DNA of 64,000 bases from Nemophila menziesii (lineage: Eukaryota; Streptophyta; Magnoliopsida; Boraginales; Hydrophyllaceae). Shown here piece by piece: positions 1 to 11,381 of the stretch. The notes below the pieces were generated by a model. The model worked only from the letters and a program-made list of their open reading frames with translations, did no database searches and had not been told where the DNA came from. The position numbers and the translations under genes are program-made. Position 1 is the first letter of the stretch. The number at the start of each line of letters is the position of its first letter. The DNA lies in contig JARWIR010000002.1 of NCBI GenBank assembly GCA_029959085.1, positions 60,318,154 through 60,382,153 of the forward strand. The letters run 5' to 3'.

Positions 1-106
1 TCTTCGATTGTTGATGGCTGATTGATGATGGTGAAGTATGGTTCCCGAGTGGTAGAAATTTTCTTGTGCAGGAGAGCCGGCATGGTGGAAAGGTGAGTGT
101 TAAGAG
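1..106 (+). other. Exon-like remnant ending in a GTGAGT donor
   Basis: On the plus strand one frame reads DDGEVWFPSGRNFLVQESR and continues to AAAG|GTGAGT, a textbook plant splice donor at about 96-101. Within it TTTTCTTGTGCAG also makes a good acceptor, so a 21-nt microexon is another reading. A stop lies upstream in this frame, and I do not recognise the protein. The same piece starts every unit (4848, 9691, 14528, 26413, 39472, 51350, 57253). The donor is kept in all eight, which recent duplication alone can explain. Confidence 0.35.
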
Positions 107-973
107 ACTTCTTTTTGTTTTTTGATCCAATGTTATGCGAGTGTGAAGATATGTTTTAAATTTTATGTTTCTGATATTTCAAAGATAAAAACTAGTTGAA
201 CTATTTGAGGATTTTAACGTAACAAAAAAAACTGCAAATATAAGATAGATCTAATGGTTGGAAAATATATAAAAAAATAGAGACATTTCTGACCATCGAT
301 TTGAATAAAAAAATCTAAACCGTTAATTGACATTGATCTAAAGGTCAAAAATCATAGAAAACAAATCTGATAGTTAAAAAATATGGAGGTGAATACGAGA
401 TATTTTGCGTTGTTGACCCTTTTCCCATATTATATATACATATATATGTCATGATGCATGGAAAAGATGGGATTTGATTTTAAAGATGTTCGTTAGCCAA
501 TGAGAATGCTAATTTTTTTGTCGGTGACGAAGTTTCATTGTTTCATCAACTTCTACTTCATGTTATTATTTGTTTGTTGATGTTCAAATACATTTCGTGT
601 GGTGAATGAGCTATTGCATATTTTGTACTTTTAAATAAAAATTTGAAAAGATGAAACTATGATCTACTTTCTATAACTAAAAGATAAAAAGTTAAGGACC
701 AACATTATTAGTTTACTTCTCTTAGAGTCAACCAGTTTGTTCAGTTAGTAAGAGAGAGATAAATCTTAAATTTCAAAAAAAAAATTCCATGACCGTGATT
801 ATTGACATATAAAATAATCTTCTTACCTTATCATATATTATAATAGTTATTGTATGATAATCCGGTGAGCATCCCGTTGTCATCAAAGAATAATATTTGA
901 ATATTTTACATTTAAACGCTTTCAATAAACTAAATTACATTTGACTGTTTTACAAGAAACGACTTGATACTTT
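107..973. other. AT-rich stretch, no gene seen
   Basis: Contains a short TA-rich palindromic tract (about 429-450), homopolymer A runs and stop codons in all frames. I see no gene, RNA or transposon end. The corresponding stretches of the other units hold the same. Confidence 0.6.
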
Positions 974-1165
974 ATGGTTTGTGATTGTCAATGTTGCTTG
1001 CAATATATAATTGTCTGCAATCTTCACTCTTTGGGTCCATCTAAAGGCCAGAATATGCCTTCTTTTGTGGTATCTTTTGAAAGACTTCCCCTTGTTCTAA
1101 GGGTTTTATTTTTCACAAATGACAAATTTTCAGGTTGTTTTCTGTCAGGGAGAACCCTAAAGTAA
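974..1165 (+). other. Unrecognised ORF conserved in all units
   Basis: A 63-codon frame beginning MVCDCQCCLQYIIVCN is preserved at 974, 5823, 10663, 15500, 27386, 40444 and 52323. In U5-U7 a TAA-to-CAA change lengthens it to 78-99 codons. In U8 the frame is broken, while a minus-strand frame of similar length (58226-58417) opens. The minus strand of the other copies also reads fairly open, for example LSKDTTKEGIFWPLDGPK. I recognise neither translation. The GC content is a little higher than around it, so it may be an exon relic of unknown strand. Confidence 0.25.
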
Positions 1166-1692
1166 TACAATACAAGTATTAATCGACTTAAAATAATGAT
1201 TACAAAATAGCTTATTTGTTTATATTAGACAAATATTTATTTTAAATGCGAATTAAATGTTACTATTCATGATTTTACAAGTATCTAAAACAGAGTTTAC
1301 TAAATAAGTTACACTAATGCTAAGTTTTCAACATGTTTTTTTTCATCCTTGGCCTTGATGAAAATTACCATGAAGCCTCTTCAATTACGTCACATTCCCT
1401 AAAGTAAGGCAATGGTCTAACTTTTTCCTTTAAAATTGAATATATTATACAACAAGTTTTTATAACTAAACACTTATTGCTCTTAAGCCCTTTTTTGTTG
1501 TTTTCACTTAAGCTAATCATATTTCATTAAGAGGGTATGAGGTTGTTTCAAGAAAACTTTATTTGTATATTTAAATTATTAAATAACAATTAAGAGGAAC
1601 AAAATTAATCAATTATTGCTTATATATTTAATACTTTAATTAAAAGATATACATTATTTACATTGTACGTTAGTTGTATCAATTTATGTTAA
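1166..1692. other. AT-rich stretch upstream of PPR remnant, no gene seen
   Basis: No coding frame, RNA or promoter element that I can support. The PPR homology starts at its right edge without a recognisable start codon, so the upstream part of that gene is missing. Confidence 0.6.
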
Positions 1693-2737
1693 GGTGTTGA
1701 GATTGATAATTATACCTTTCCATCAGATTTGAATGCTTGTACAAAGGGGACGGCTATTAGAGGGTGTATAGACATATGTGTCGATTATATCAAAGGGTTT
1801 TTAAAACAATGTATTTGTGGTGAATTATTTGATTCATTTTTACGAACAATGTGGTAAGTTGGATAAATGGAAGAAAGTGTTTGATAAAATGTTTGAGAAA
1901 ATGTTGTTTCTTGGACTAGTTTGATATGTGGGTAACCTAGGGAAAGGTCAACTTAAGGAGGCAGTTAAGTTGTTTTTTGAGATGGTTATAGAGGGTATTA
2001 TGCCTAATTAAATGACTTTAGTGTGTGTGATTTCAAATTGTGCAAAGTTACGGGATCTTGAGTATTGAGTTAGGGAAAACAGTGTGTGATATAGTTGGGG
2101 TATCAGGGGTGAATCTATATACTATTATGGTGAATAAGCTTTTCGATGTGTATATGAGAGGAAGTTGGTTAATTATAATATATTTATTTCGAATTTGTGT
2201 GCACCTAAAGATGGAAATGGAAACATTTTTCACCTTGAAAGATATAATGAAGCAAGGACATAAACTAGATAGAGTTACCATTCTATCCGCTATTTCAGCT
2301 TGTGCGACATTGGGTGATAACTGCTATGAAAAGCATTCTCATGCTTGTGTTTGGAGAAATGAATTGGATTGTTCAAATACTATTAGTATTGAATTTATTG
2401 ATATGTATATGAATTTTGGGAAGAAATATTGGGATTCTAATGTATTCGGTAGAATGTCAGCGATAAGGCCTTAGTCTCATGGATTTTGTGATTGTTGGGT
2501 AGTTAGGAATGATGATATGGAGTTAGCTTAGGGCATGTTTAACGAGATGCCAGAGACTAATCTTGTTTCATGCAAAGAAGCTTGTATGAGTACGCGATTT
2601 AGTTAATTCGAATTATGCAAAGAAAGGAGATAAAAGTAAATGAGATAACTACGGTGAATGTTCCAGTTCAAGCTTTATTGAAGTAGACGGAATGCTTCTG
2701 ATTCACATCAAGAGATAACTTTCACCACTTTAATGCT
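1693..2737 (+). pseudogene. PPR protein pseudogene, YS1/At3g22690-like (U1 copy)
   Basis: Remnant of a PLS-class pentatricopeptide-repeat protein; such proteins bind organellar RNA and often direct C-to-U editing. Across shifted frames I read TFPSDLNACTKGTAIRG, then MFEKMLFLGLV in place of the usual R-NVVSWTSLI, then an open run of 144 codons (2040-2474). That run holds PPR signatures such as KLDRVTILSAISACATLGD and EFIDMYMNFGKKYWDSNVF. Next come MPETNLVS (about 2549) and, shortly after, IEVDG and SDSHQEITFTTL (about 2680-2733), which resemble the E domain of these proteins. The middle PPRs and the DYW end are absent, so an internal deletion joined the array to the E domain. The order and wording match YS1 as I remember it. 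Several stops and frameshifts make it dead as a protein gene, and no start or promoter is visible. Confidence 0.85.
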
Positions 2738-2822
2738 AAATTTTTTTTATCAAACAACAATAAATAATTACATATAATTAAAAGGTTAGGTAGCATATTC
2801 TATTCAATTCTACCAAATTCTT

Positions 2823-2825
2823 ACT
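2823..2825. other. Junction of the 7,053-bp deletion, U1
   Basis: The left flank AAATTCTTACT matches U4 up to 17351, and the right flank ACTAGGTATGAATCC matches U4 from 24402. ACT is shared by both sides, so it is a 3-bp microhomology junction. It joins the sequence just after the PPR remnant to the inverted end of the cassette. Confidence 0.9.
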
Positions 2826-3127
2826 AGGTATGAATCCGGGCGGAAGGAACTAAAAACATATTAATTTAGAAAAATAAATATAACACATGTGGTTAGAGGT
2901 ATACTATTCTTGAGATAAATAAACTAAAAAATGTTCACCCAAACACAAAAAAAAAAAATTAATGCATTTTGCACAAAAAGCTACATAAATATAAATCAAC
3001 CAAAATATATCTTATGTAATAAAAAATAAGAACCTCAAATAATTGAAATGACATAAATATGAAATAGCTCAAAACTGCTAAATGTCTTTCTTCTTGAATT
3101 TTTTCAATATTGTTATTTATTTTTTGT

Positions 3128-4080
3128 TCATCTGTTTGATAACTCTACAAATCGCTCGACCATACCAAAAAAATTTAATTGATTCATCGATCCAAAGCGT
3201 ACGTCATTCTCGGTCCAGTCTGTATAACAAAAAAAAAGTAAAATAATTATGTGAAGGATCATACCTAATAGTAGTCGTAAAGATAAACTATAAACACCCA
3301 TATGTCTCATAATTGTACAAAACGTGGATATATCAACATATATATATATATATATATATATCTCGCTCGATAATAAAAAAATTATCTAATCAATTAATTA
3401 GTGCCAAAGCGTACATCATTTTTGGTCCGGGTAACTTTCTGCTTCACTGTAAAAACAAACTGAAAAAAAAAACAATTATGTAAAGGATATTACATAATAA
3501 TAGTCGTAGAAAAAGAAAAAAACTCACACATCGTTTTACTTCTGATAGCATCATTTTTTATAGTTAAAAAGATTTCGATGGTCATAAAATAGTTATTGTA
3601 TGATTTGTATAAATATATAATAAACAAAATAATATAAATATGTTAATTAAAAAAATTAGTAAAAAAAAACTCACAGCATACAACATCACTTCTCATACGG
3701 TGAAAGCATCAATGATCATGGTAATATTTGTATAAAAAAAGAATAGATATATTAATCAAAAAAATGAATAGAAATATAGAAAATAAAATAAAAACTCACA
3801 TAACCCAACATCACTTCTCATACTATAAAAGCTTCCAATGGTCATAATATAATTTATATAAAAGAATACTAAACAAAAGAAAAATAGATAAATTAATTAA
3901 AAAAAAAACTCACATTATCCCTTTTACATGTAGCATCATACTTCTCATACTTTTTTTGACAAACATCACTCCTCATACGTAAAAGGCTTCCAATAGTTAT
4001 AATATGCCTATAACCATTATACTCATATGGAAGGTTAGGATGAAAAGCTTTCAAAGGAAAAAATGGGACATTAATCAAAT
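3128..4080 (-). other. Cluster of repeated exon-like modules, U1
   Basis: Read on the minus strand, two related modules start after good acceptors: TTGTTATACAG| at about 3220, and TTTGTTTTTACAG| at about 3447. Both contain NDVRFG (one reads TENDVRFGSMNQLNFFG). Four further modules follow the pattern MTIGSF-x-MRSDV and each ends in the donor GTGAGTTTTT; the plus-strand ACTCAC positions are 3522, 3669, 3794 and 3908. The last one is longest (RMRSDVCQKKYEKYDATCK). I do not recognise the protein. It looks like a gene with serially duplicated small exons, now partly closed by stops. A (TA)n tract sits between the two first modules. Confidence 0.45.
3337..3362. repeat. (TA)n microsatellite between the first two modules, U1
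   Basis: About 12 TA units. The same site is shorter in U2, U3, U4 and U6 and far longer in U5 (37925-37978), so it is length-variable. Confidence 0.9.
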
Positions 4081-4203
4081 TATAGAGAAAGTTAAGTTTA
4101 GTATAAAATATCTTTTCGACGAAGATGGAAAGAAGAATGAAGACTATCTAAACAAGGTTAAAGACACTATAGGAAGCGAGGATATAATAATCATATTCTA
4201 TGG

Positions 4204-4672
4204 GATGAAGCGTATAATGTTTGGCTTTGTGATTCTTCACATGTTAACAGCTGGGAACCAACTAGTATGGCGTCTCTAGCAGTTAATAAGGAGGGCGGTA
4301 TTAAAAAAGTGATCACTAAAAGAGCGAGAATTAATACCAATGTGGGGGAGAAATGTGGGCCGTTTTATTGGCCATGAGATCGACTGCTGATCTCAATTGT
4401 AAGAGTAGCTCGTTAACCTTGAGGTAATTCAAGGTATTAATAGGAGAGGGGTATTGACTGGAGGATTCGCCCCATGATCTCCGAGGCATGGAGGTGGATA
4501 GGACAATTTCCGGACTGGAAAGTAACACACATCAAAAGGGAGCACAATGGGGTTACAGATACACTCGCCTAATGTGCTAGGCTAAGCATTGATATATCTT
4601 CTTGTCCATATCATTCTCTCGTTGATTTCTTTAACCGTATTAATAATCTATATTATGGATGTAAGAAGTAAC
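4204..4672 (+). pseudogene. LINE-type RNase H (RVT_3) remnant, U1
   Basis: The best frame from about 4453 reads WRIRPMISEAWRW, then FPDWKVTHIKREHNGVTDTLA, a stop, and then CARLSIDISSCPYHSLVDFF. H-xx-RE-xN-xx-D-LA is the C-terminal signature of the RNase H domain (RVT_3) of plant non-LTR retroelements and their domesticated relatives; the late His and Asp belong to the active site. Just before it, in shifted frames, LVNLEVIQGINRRG fits the middle helix and AMRSTADLNCKSS the part before that. At least two frameshifts and several stops kill it. No reverse transcriptase part or poly-A tail is seen, so it is an isolated fragment copied with the unit. Confidence 0.65.
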
Positions 4673-4702
4673 TATTATGTAACCTCATTTGACAAAAAAA
4701 AT

Positions 4703-4805
4703 GCCCATGGCAGGATTTGTATAAAATAACTATAATTACACTTAAATTCGATAATTCTAAAGATTGTAAAAGTGATGAAATTAGGTTAAAATTATTAAGT
4801 TTTTT
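4703..4805. repeat. About 100-bp segment also found inside the cassettes
   Basis: GCAGGATTTGTATAAAATAA through GATGAAATTAGGTTAAAA recurs, diverged, inside the inverted-end cassettes of the long units (for example 23868-23972, with GTAGGATTTGTACAAAAAAT and GATGAGATTAGGTTAAAA). It also recurs near the end of each unit (9546, 14383, 26268, 39326, 51212, 57103). It is a dispersed subrepeat of unknown origin. Confidence 0.6.
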
Positions 4806-6541
4806 AGAATTTCAATGGTAAAAATTATTCTTTACCTCAATTTAAGTTCTTCGATTGTTGATGGCTGATTGATGATGGTGAAGTATGGTTCCCGAGTGGC
4901 AGAAATTTTCTTGTGCAGGAGAGCCGGCATGGTGGAAAGGTGAGTGTTAAGAGACTTCTTTTTGTTTTTTGATCCAATGTTATGCGAGTGTGAAGATATG
5001 TTTTAAATTTTATGTTTCTGATATTTCAAAGATAAAAACTAGTTGAACTATTTGAGGATTTTAACGTAACAAAAAAAACTGCAAATATAAGATAGATCTA
5101 ATGGTTGGAAAATATATAAAAAAAATAGAGACATTTCTGACCATCGATTTGAATAAAAAAATCTAAACCGTTAATTGACATTGATCTAAAGGTCAAAAAT
5201 CATAGAAAACAAATCTGGTAGTTAAAAAATATGGAGGTGAATACGAGACATTTTGCGTTGTTGACCCTTTTCCCATATTATATATACATATATATGTCAT
5301 GATGCATGGAAAAGATGGGATTTGATTTTAAAGATGTTCGTTAGCCAATGAGAATGCTAATTTTTTTGTCGGTGACGAAGTTTCATTGTTTCATCAACTT
5401 CTACTTCATGTTATTATTTGTTTGTTGATGTTCAAATACATTTCGTGTGGTGAATGAGCTATTGCATATTTTGTACTTTTAAATAAAAATTTGAAAAGAT
5501 GAAACTATGATCTACTTTCTATAACTAAAAGATAAAAAGTTAAGGACCAACATTATTAGTTTACTTCTCTTAGAGTCAACCAGTTTGTTCAGTTAGTAAG
5601 AGAGAGATAAATCTTAAATTTCAAAAAAAAAAATTCCATGACCGTGATTATTGACATATAAAATAATCTTCTTACCTTATCATATATTATAATAGTTATT
5701 GTATGATAATCCGGTGAGCATCCCGTTGTCATCAAAGAATAATATTTGAATATTTTACATTTAAACGCTTTCAATAAACTAAATTACATTTGACTGTTTT
5801 ACAAAAAACGACTTGATACTTTATGGTTTGTGATTGTCAATGTTGCTTGCAATATATAATTGTCTGCAATCTTCACTCTTTGGGTCCATCTAAAGGCCAG
5901 AATATGCCTTCTTTTGTGGTATCTTTTGAAAGACTTCCCCTTGTTCTAAGGGTTTTATTTTTCACAAATGACAAATTTTCAGGTTGTTTTCTGTCAGGGA
6001 GAACCCTAAAGTAATACAATACAAGTATTAATCAACTTAAAATAATGATTACAAAATAGCTTATTTGTTTATATTAGACAAATATTTATTTTAAATGCGA
6101 ATTAAATGTTACTATTCATGATTTTACAAGTATCTAAAACAGAGTTTACTAAATAAGTTACACTAATGCTAAGTTTTCAACATGTTTTTTTTCATCCTTG
6201 GCCTTGATGAAAATTACCATGAAGCCTCTTCAATTGCGTCACATTCCCTTAAGTAAGGCAATGGTCTAACTTTTTCCTTTAAAATTGAATATATTATACA
6301 ACAAGTTTTTATAACAAAACACTTATTGCTCTTAAGCCCTTTTTTGTTGTTTTCACTTAAGCTAATCATATTTCATTAAGAGGGTATGAGGTTGTTTCAA
6401 GAAAACTATATTTGTATATTTAAATTATTAAATAACAATTAAGAGGAACAAAATTAATCAATTATTGCTTATATATTTAATACTTTAATTAAAAGATATA
6501 CATTATTTACATTGTACGTTAGTTGTATCAATTTATGTTAA

Positions 6542-7586
6542 GGTGTTGAGATTGATAATTATACCTTTCCATCAGATTTGAATGCTTGTACAAAGGGGAC
6601 GGCTATTAGAGGGTGTATAGACATATGTGTCGATTATATCAAAGGGTTTTTAAAACAATGTATTTGTGGTGAATTATTTGATTCATTTTTACGAACAATG
6701 TGGTAAGTTGGATAAATGGAAGAAAGTGTTTGATAAAATGTTTGAGAAAATGTTGTTTCTTGGACTAGTTTGATATGTGGGTAACCTAGGGAAAGGTCAA
6801 CTTAAGGAGGCAGTTAAGTTGTTTTTTGAGATGGTTATAGAGGGTATTATGCCTAATTAAATGACTTTAGTGTGTGTGATTTCAAATTGTGCAAAGTTAC
6901 GGGATCTTGAGTATTGAGTTAGGGAAAACAGTGTGTGATATAGTTGGGGTATCAGGGGTGAATCTATATACTATTATGGTGAATAAGCTTTTCGATGTGT
7001 ATATGAGAGGAAGTTGGTTAATTATAATATATTTATTTCGAATTTGTGTGCACCTAAAGATGGAAATGGAAACATTTTTCACCTTGAAAGATATAATGAA
7101 GCAAGGACATAAACTAGATAGAGTTACCATTCTATCCGCTATTTCAGCTTGTGCGACATTGGGTGATAACTGCTATGAAAAGCATTCTCATGCTTGTGTT
7201 TGGAGAAATGAATTGGATTGTTCAAATACTATTAGTATTGAATTTATTGATATGTATATGAATTTTGGGAAGAAATATTGGGATTCTAATGTATTCGGTA
7301 GAATGTCAGCGATAAGGCCTTAGTCTCATGGATTTTGTGATTGTTGGGTAGTTAGGAATGATGATATGGAGTTAGCTTAGGGCATGTTTAACGAGATGCC
7401 AGAGACTAATCTTGTTTCATGCAAAGAAGCTTGTATGAGTACGCGATTTAGTTAATTCGAATTATGCAAAGAAAGGAGATAAAAGTAAATGAGATAACTA
7501 CGGTGAATGTTCCAGTTCAAGCTTTATTGAAGTAGACGGAATGCTTCTGATTCACATCAAGAGATAACTTTCACCACTTTAATGCT
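6542..7586 (+). pseudogene. PPR pseudogene, U2 copy
   Basis: Carries the same frameshifts, stops and E-domain fusion as the U1 copy. The 144-codon open part is 6889-7323 and its translation is identical to that of U1. The damage therefore predates the short-unit amplification. Confidence 0.85.
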
Positions 7587-7671
7587 AATTTTTTTTTATC
7601 AAACAATAATAAATAATTACATATAATTAAAAGGTTAGGTAGGATATTCTAATCAATTCCACCAAATTCTT

Positions 7672-7674
7672 ACT
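7672..7674. other. Junction of the 7,053-bp deletion, U2
   Basis: Exactly the same ACT join as in U1, so it is identical by descent rather than a second event. Confidence 0.9.
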
Positions 7675-7974
7675 AGGTATGAATCCGGGCGGAAGGAACT
7701 AAAAACATATTAATTTAGAAAAATAAATATAACACATGTGGTTAGAGGTATACTATTCTTGAGATAAATAAACTAAAAAATGTTCACCCAAACACAAAAA
7801 AAAAATTAATGCATTTTGCACAAAAAGCTACATAAATATAAATCAACCAAAATATATCTTATGTAATAAAAAATAAGAACCTCAAATAATTGAAATGACA
7901 TAAATATGAAATAGCTCAAAACTGCTAAATGTCTTTTTTCTTGAATTTTTTCAATATTGTTATTTATTTTTTGT

Positions 7975-8923
7975 TCATCTGTTTGATAACTCTACAAATC
8001 GCTCGACCATACCAAAAAAATTTAATTCATTCATCGATCCAAAGCGTACGTCATTCTCGGTCCAGTCTGTATAACAAAAAAAAAGTAAAATAATTATGTG
8101 AAGGATCATACCTAATAGTAGTCGTAAAGATAAACTATAAACACCCATATGTCTCATAATTGTACAAAACGTGGATATATCAACATATATATATATATAT
8201 ATATCTCGCTCGATAATAAAAAAATTATCTGATCAATTAATTAGTGCCAAAGCGTACATCATTTTTGGTCCGGGTAACTTTCTGCTTAACTGTAAAAACA
8301 AACAAAAAAAAAAAACAATTATGTAAAGGATATTACATAATAATAGTCGTAGAAAAAGAAAAAAACTCACACATCGTTTTACTTCTGATAGCATCATTTT
8401 TTATAGTTAAAAAGCTTTCGATGGTCATAAAATAGTTATTGTATGATTTGTATAAATATATAATAAACAAAATAATATAAATATGTTAATTAAAAAAATT
8501 AGTAAAAAAAAACTCACAGCATACAACATCACTTCTCATACGGTGAAAGCATCAATGATCATGGTAATATTTGTATAAAAAAAGAATAGATATATTAATC
8601 AAAAAAATGAATAGAAATATAGAAAATAAAATAAAAACTCACATAACCCAACATCACTTCTCATACTATAAAAGCTTCCAATGGTCATAATATAATTTAT
8701 ATAAAAGAATACTAAACAAAAGAAAAATAGATAAATTAATTAAAAAAAAAACTCACATTATCCCTTTTACATGTAGCATCATACTTCTCATACTTTTTTT
8801 GACAAACATCACTCCTCATACGTAAAAGGCTTCCAATAGTTATAATATGCCTATAGCCATTATACTCATATGGAAGGTTAGGATGAAAAGCTTTCAAAGG
8901 AAAAAATGGGACATTAATCAAAT
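7975..8923 (-). other. Exon-like module cluster, U2
   Basis: All six modules and their splice-like signals are kept. The first reads SMNELNFFG where the other copies have SMNQLNFFG. The (TA)n between the first two modules is shorter than in U1. Confidence 0.4.
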
Positions 8924-9046
8924 TATAGAGAAAGTTAAGTTTAGTATAAAATATCTTTTCGACGAAGATGGAAAGAAGAATGAAGACTATCTAAACAAGG
9001 TTAAAGACACTATAGGAAGCGAGGATATAATAATCATATTCTATGG

Positions 9047-9515
9047 GATGAAGCGTATAATGTTTGGCTTTGTGATTCTTCACATGTTAACAGCTGGGAA
9101 CCAACTAGTATGGCGTCTCTAGCAGTTAATAAGGAGGGCGGTATTAAAAAAGTGATCACTAAAAGAGCGAGAATTAATACCAATGTGGGGGAGAAATGTG
9201 GGCCGTTTTATTTGCCATGAGATCGGCTGCTGATCTCAATTGTAAGAGTAGCTCGTTAACCTTGAGGTAATTCAAGGTATTAATAGGAGAGGGGTATTGA
9301 CTGGAGGATTCGCCCCATGATCTCCGAGGCATGGAGGTGGATAGGACAATTTCCGGACTGGAAAGTAACACACATCAAAAGGGAGCACAATGGGGTTACA
9401 GATACACTCGCCTAATGTGCTAGGCTAAACATTGATATATCTTCTTGTCCATATCATTCTCTCGTTGATTTCTTTAACCTTATTAATAATCTATATTATG
9501 GATGTAAGAAGTAAC
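9047..9515 (+). pseudogene. RNase H remnant, U2
   Basis: Same frameshifts as U1. Differs by TTTGCCATGAG for TTGGCCATGAG and GGCTGCTG for GACTGCTG, and the second of these agrees with U4 and U5. Confidence 0.65.
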
Positions 9516-11381
9516 TATTATGTAACCTCATTTGACAAAAAAAATGCCCATGGCAGGATTTGTGTAAAATAACTATAATTACACTTAAATTCGATAATTC
9601 TAAAGATTGTAAAAGTGATGAAATTAGGTTAAAATAATTAAGTTTTTTAGAATTTCAATGGTAAAAATTATTCTTTACCTCAATTTAAGTTCTTCGATTG
9701 TTGATGGCTGATTGATGATGGTGAAGTATGGTTCCTGAGTGGTAGAAATTTTCTTGTGCAGGAGAGCCGGCATGGTGGAAAGGTGAGTGTTCTAGACTTC
9801 TTTTTGTTTTTTGATCCAATGTTATGCGAGTGTGAAGATATGTTTTAAATTTTATGTTTCTGATATTTCAAAGATAAAAACTAGTTGAACTATTTGAGGA
9901 TTTTAACGTAACAAAAAAAACTGCAAATATAAGATAGATCTAATGGTTGGAAAATATATAAAAAAATAGAGACATTTCTGACCATCGATTTGAATAAAAA
10001 AATCTAAACCGTTAATTGACATTGATCTAAAGGTCAAAAATCATAGAAAACAAATCTGATAGTTAAAAAATATGGAGGTGAATACGAGACATTTTGCGTT
10101 GTTGACCCTTTTCCCATATTATATATACATATATATGTCATGATGCATGGAAAAGATGGGATTTGATTTTAAAGATGTTCGTTAGCCAATGAGAATGCTA
10201 ATTTTTTTGTCGGTGACGAAGTTTCATTGTTTCATCAACTTCTACTTCATGTTATTATTTGTTTGTTGATGTTCAAATACATTTCGTGTGGTGAATGAGC
10301 TATTGCATATTTTGTACTTTTAAATAAAAATTTGAAAAGATGAAACTATGATCTACTTTCTATAACTAAAAGATAAAAAGTTAAGGACCAACATTATTAG
10401 TTTACTTCTCTTAGAGTCAACCAGTTTGTTCAGTTAGTAAGAGAGAGATAAATCTTAAATTTCAAAAAAAAAATTCCATGACCGTGATTATTGACATATA
10501 AAATAATCTTCTTACCTTATCATATATTATAATAGTTATTGTATGATAATCCGGTGAGCATCCCGTTGTCATCAAAGAATAATATTTGAATATTTTACAT
10601 TTAAACGCTTTCAATAAACTAAATTACATTTGACTGTTTTACAAGAAACGACTTGATACTTTATGGTTTGTGATTGTCAATGTTGCTTGCAATATATAAT
10701 TGTCTGCAATCTTCACTCTTTAGGTCCATCTAAAGGCCAGAATATGCCTTCTTTTGTGGTATCTTTTGAAAGACTTCCCCTTGTTCTAAGAGTTTTATTT
10801 TTCACAAATGACAAATTTTCAGGTTGTTTTCTGTCAGGAAGAACCCTAAAGTAATACAATACAAGTATTAATCGACTTAAAATAATGATTACAAAATAGC
10901 TTATTTGTTTATATTAGACAAATATTTATTTTAAATGCGAATTAAATGTTACTATTCATGATTTTACAAGTATCTAAAACAGAGTTTACTAAATAAGTTA
11001 CACTAATGCTAAGTTTTCAACATGTTTTTTTTCATCCTTGGCCTTGATGAAAATTACCATGAAGCCTCTTCAATTACGTCACATTCCCTAAAGTAAGGCA
11101 ATGGTCTAACTTTTTCCTTTAAAATTGAATATATTATACAACAAGTTTTTATAACTAAACACTTATTGCTCTTAAGCCCTTTTTTGTTGTTTTCACTTAA
11201 GCTAATCATATTTCATTAAGAGGGTATGAGGTTGTTTCAAGAAAATTTTATTTGTATATTTAAATTATTAAATAACAATTAAGAGGAACAAAATTAATCA
11301 ATTATTGCTTATATATTTAATACTTTAATTAAAAGATATACATTATTTACATTGTACGTTAGTTGTATCAATTTATGTTAA

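Larger units (their letters stand above)
1..4847 (+). repeat. Tandem macro-repeat unit U1 (short form)
   Basis: First of eight head-to-tail units; the next begins at 4848 with the same sequence. The phase is arbitrary, because the true recombination boundary cannot be seen. It holds an exon-like remnant, the PPR pseudogene, the 7-kb deletion junction (2823-2825), the exon-like module cluster and the RNase H remnant. It differs from U2 and U3 by scattered substitutions and by homopolymer and (TA)n length. Confidence 0.95.
4848..9690 (+). repeat. Tandem macro-repeat unit U2 (short form)
   Basis: Near-identical to U1 throughout. Visible differences include a shorter (TA)n tract near 8185-8203, TTCATTCATCG instead of TTGATTCATCG near 8030, and a few point changes. 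The stretches without a recognisable gene are about 4954-5822 and 6015-6541, matching 107-973 and 1166-1692 of U1. Confidence 0.95.

Noticed and set aside
2040..2474. A 144-codon frame starting MQSYGILSIELGK as an intact small gene
   Set aside because: It is the middle of a PPR protein; homology continues on both sides in other frames, and the ATG has no promoter or family support as a start.
4004..4279. A 91-codon frame (MPITIILIWKVRMK...) as a gene
   Set aside because: It overlaps the last exon-like module on the other strand and runs into the RNase H remnant in a different frame; its being open looks accidental.
4331..4528. A minus-strand 65-codon frame (MLLSSPEIVLST...)
   Set aside because: It is the shadow of the plus-strand RNase H remnant, which has the recognisable motifs.
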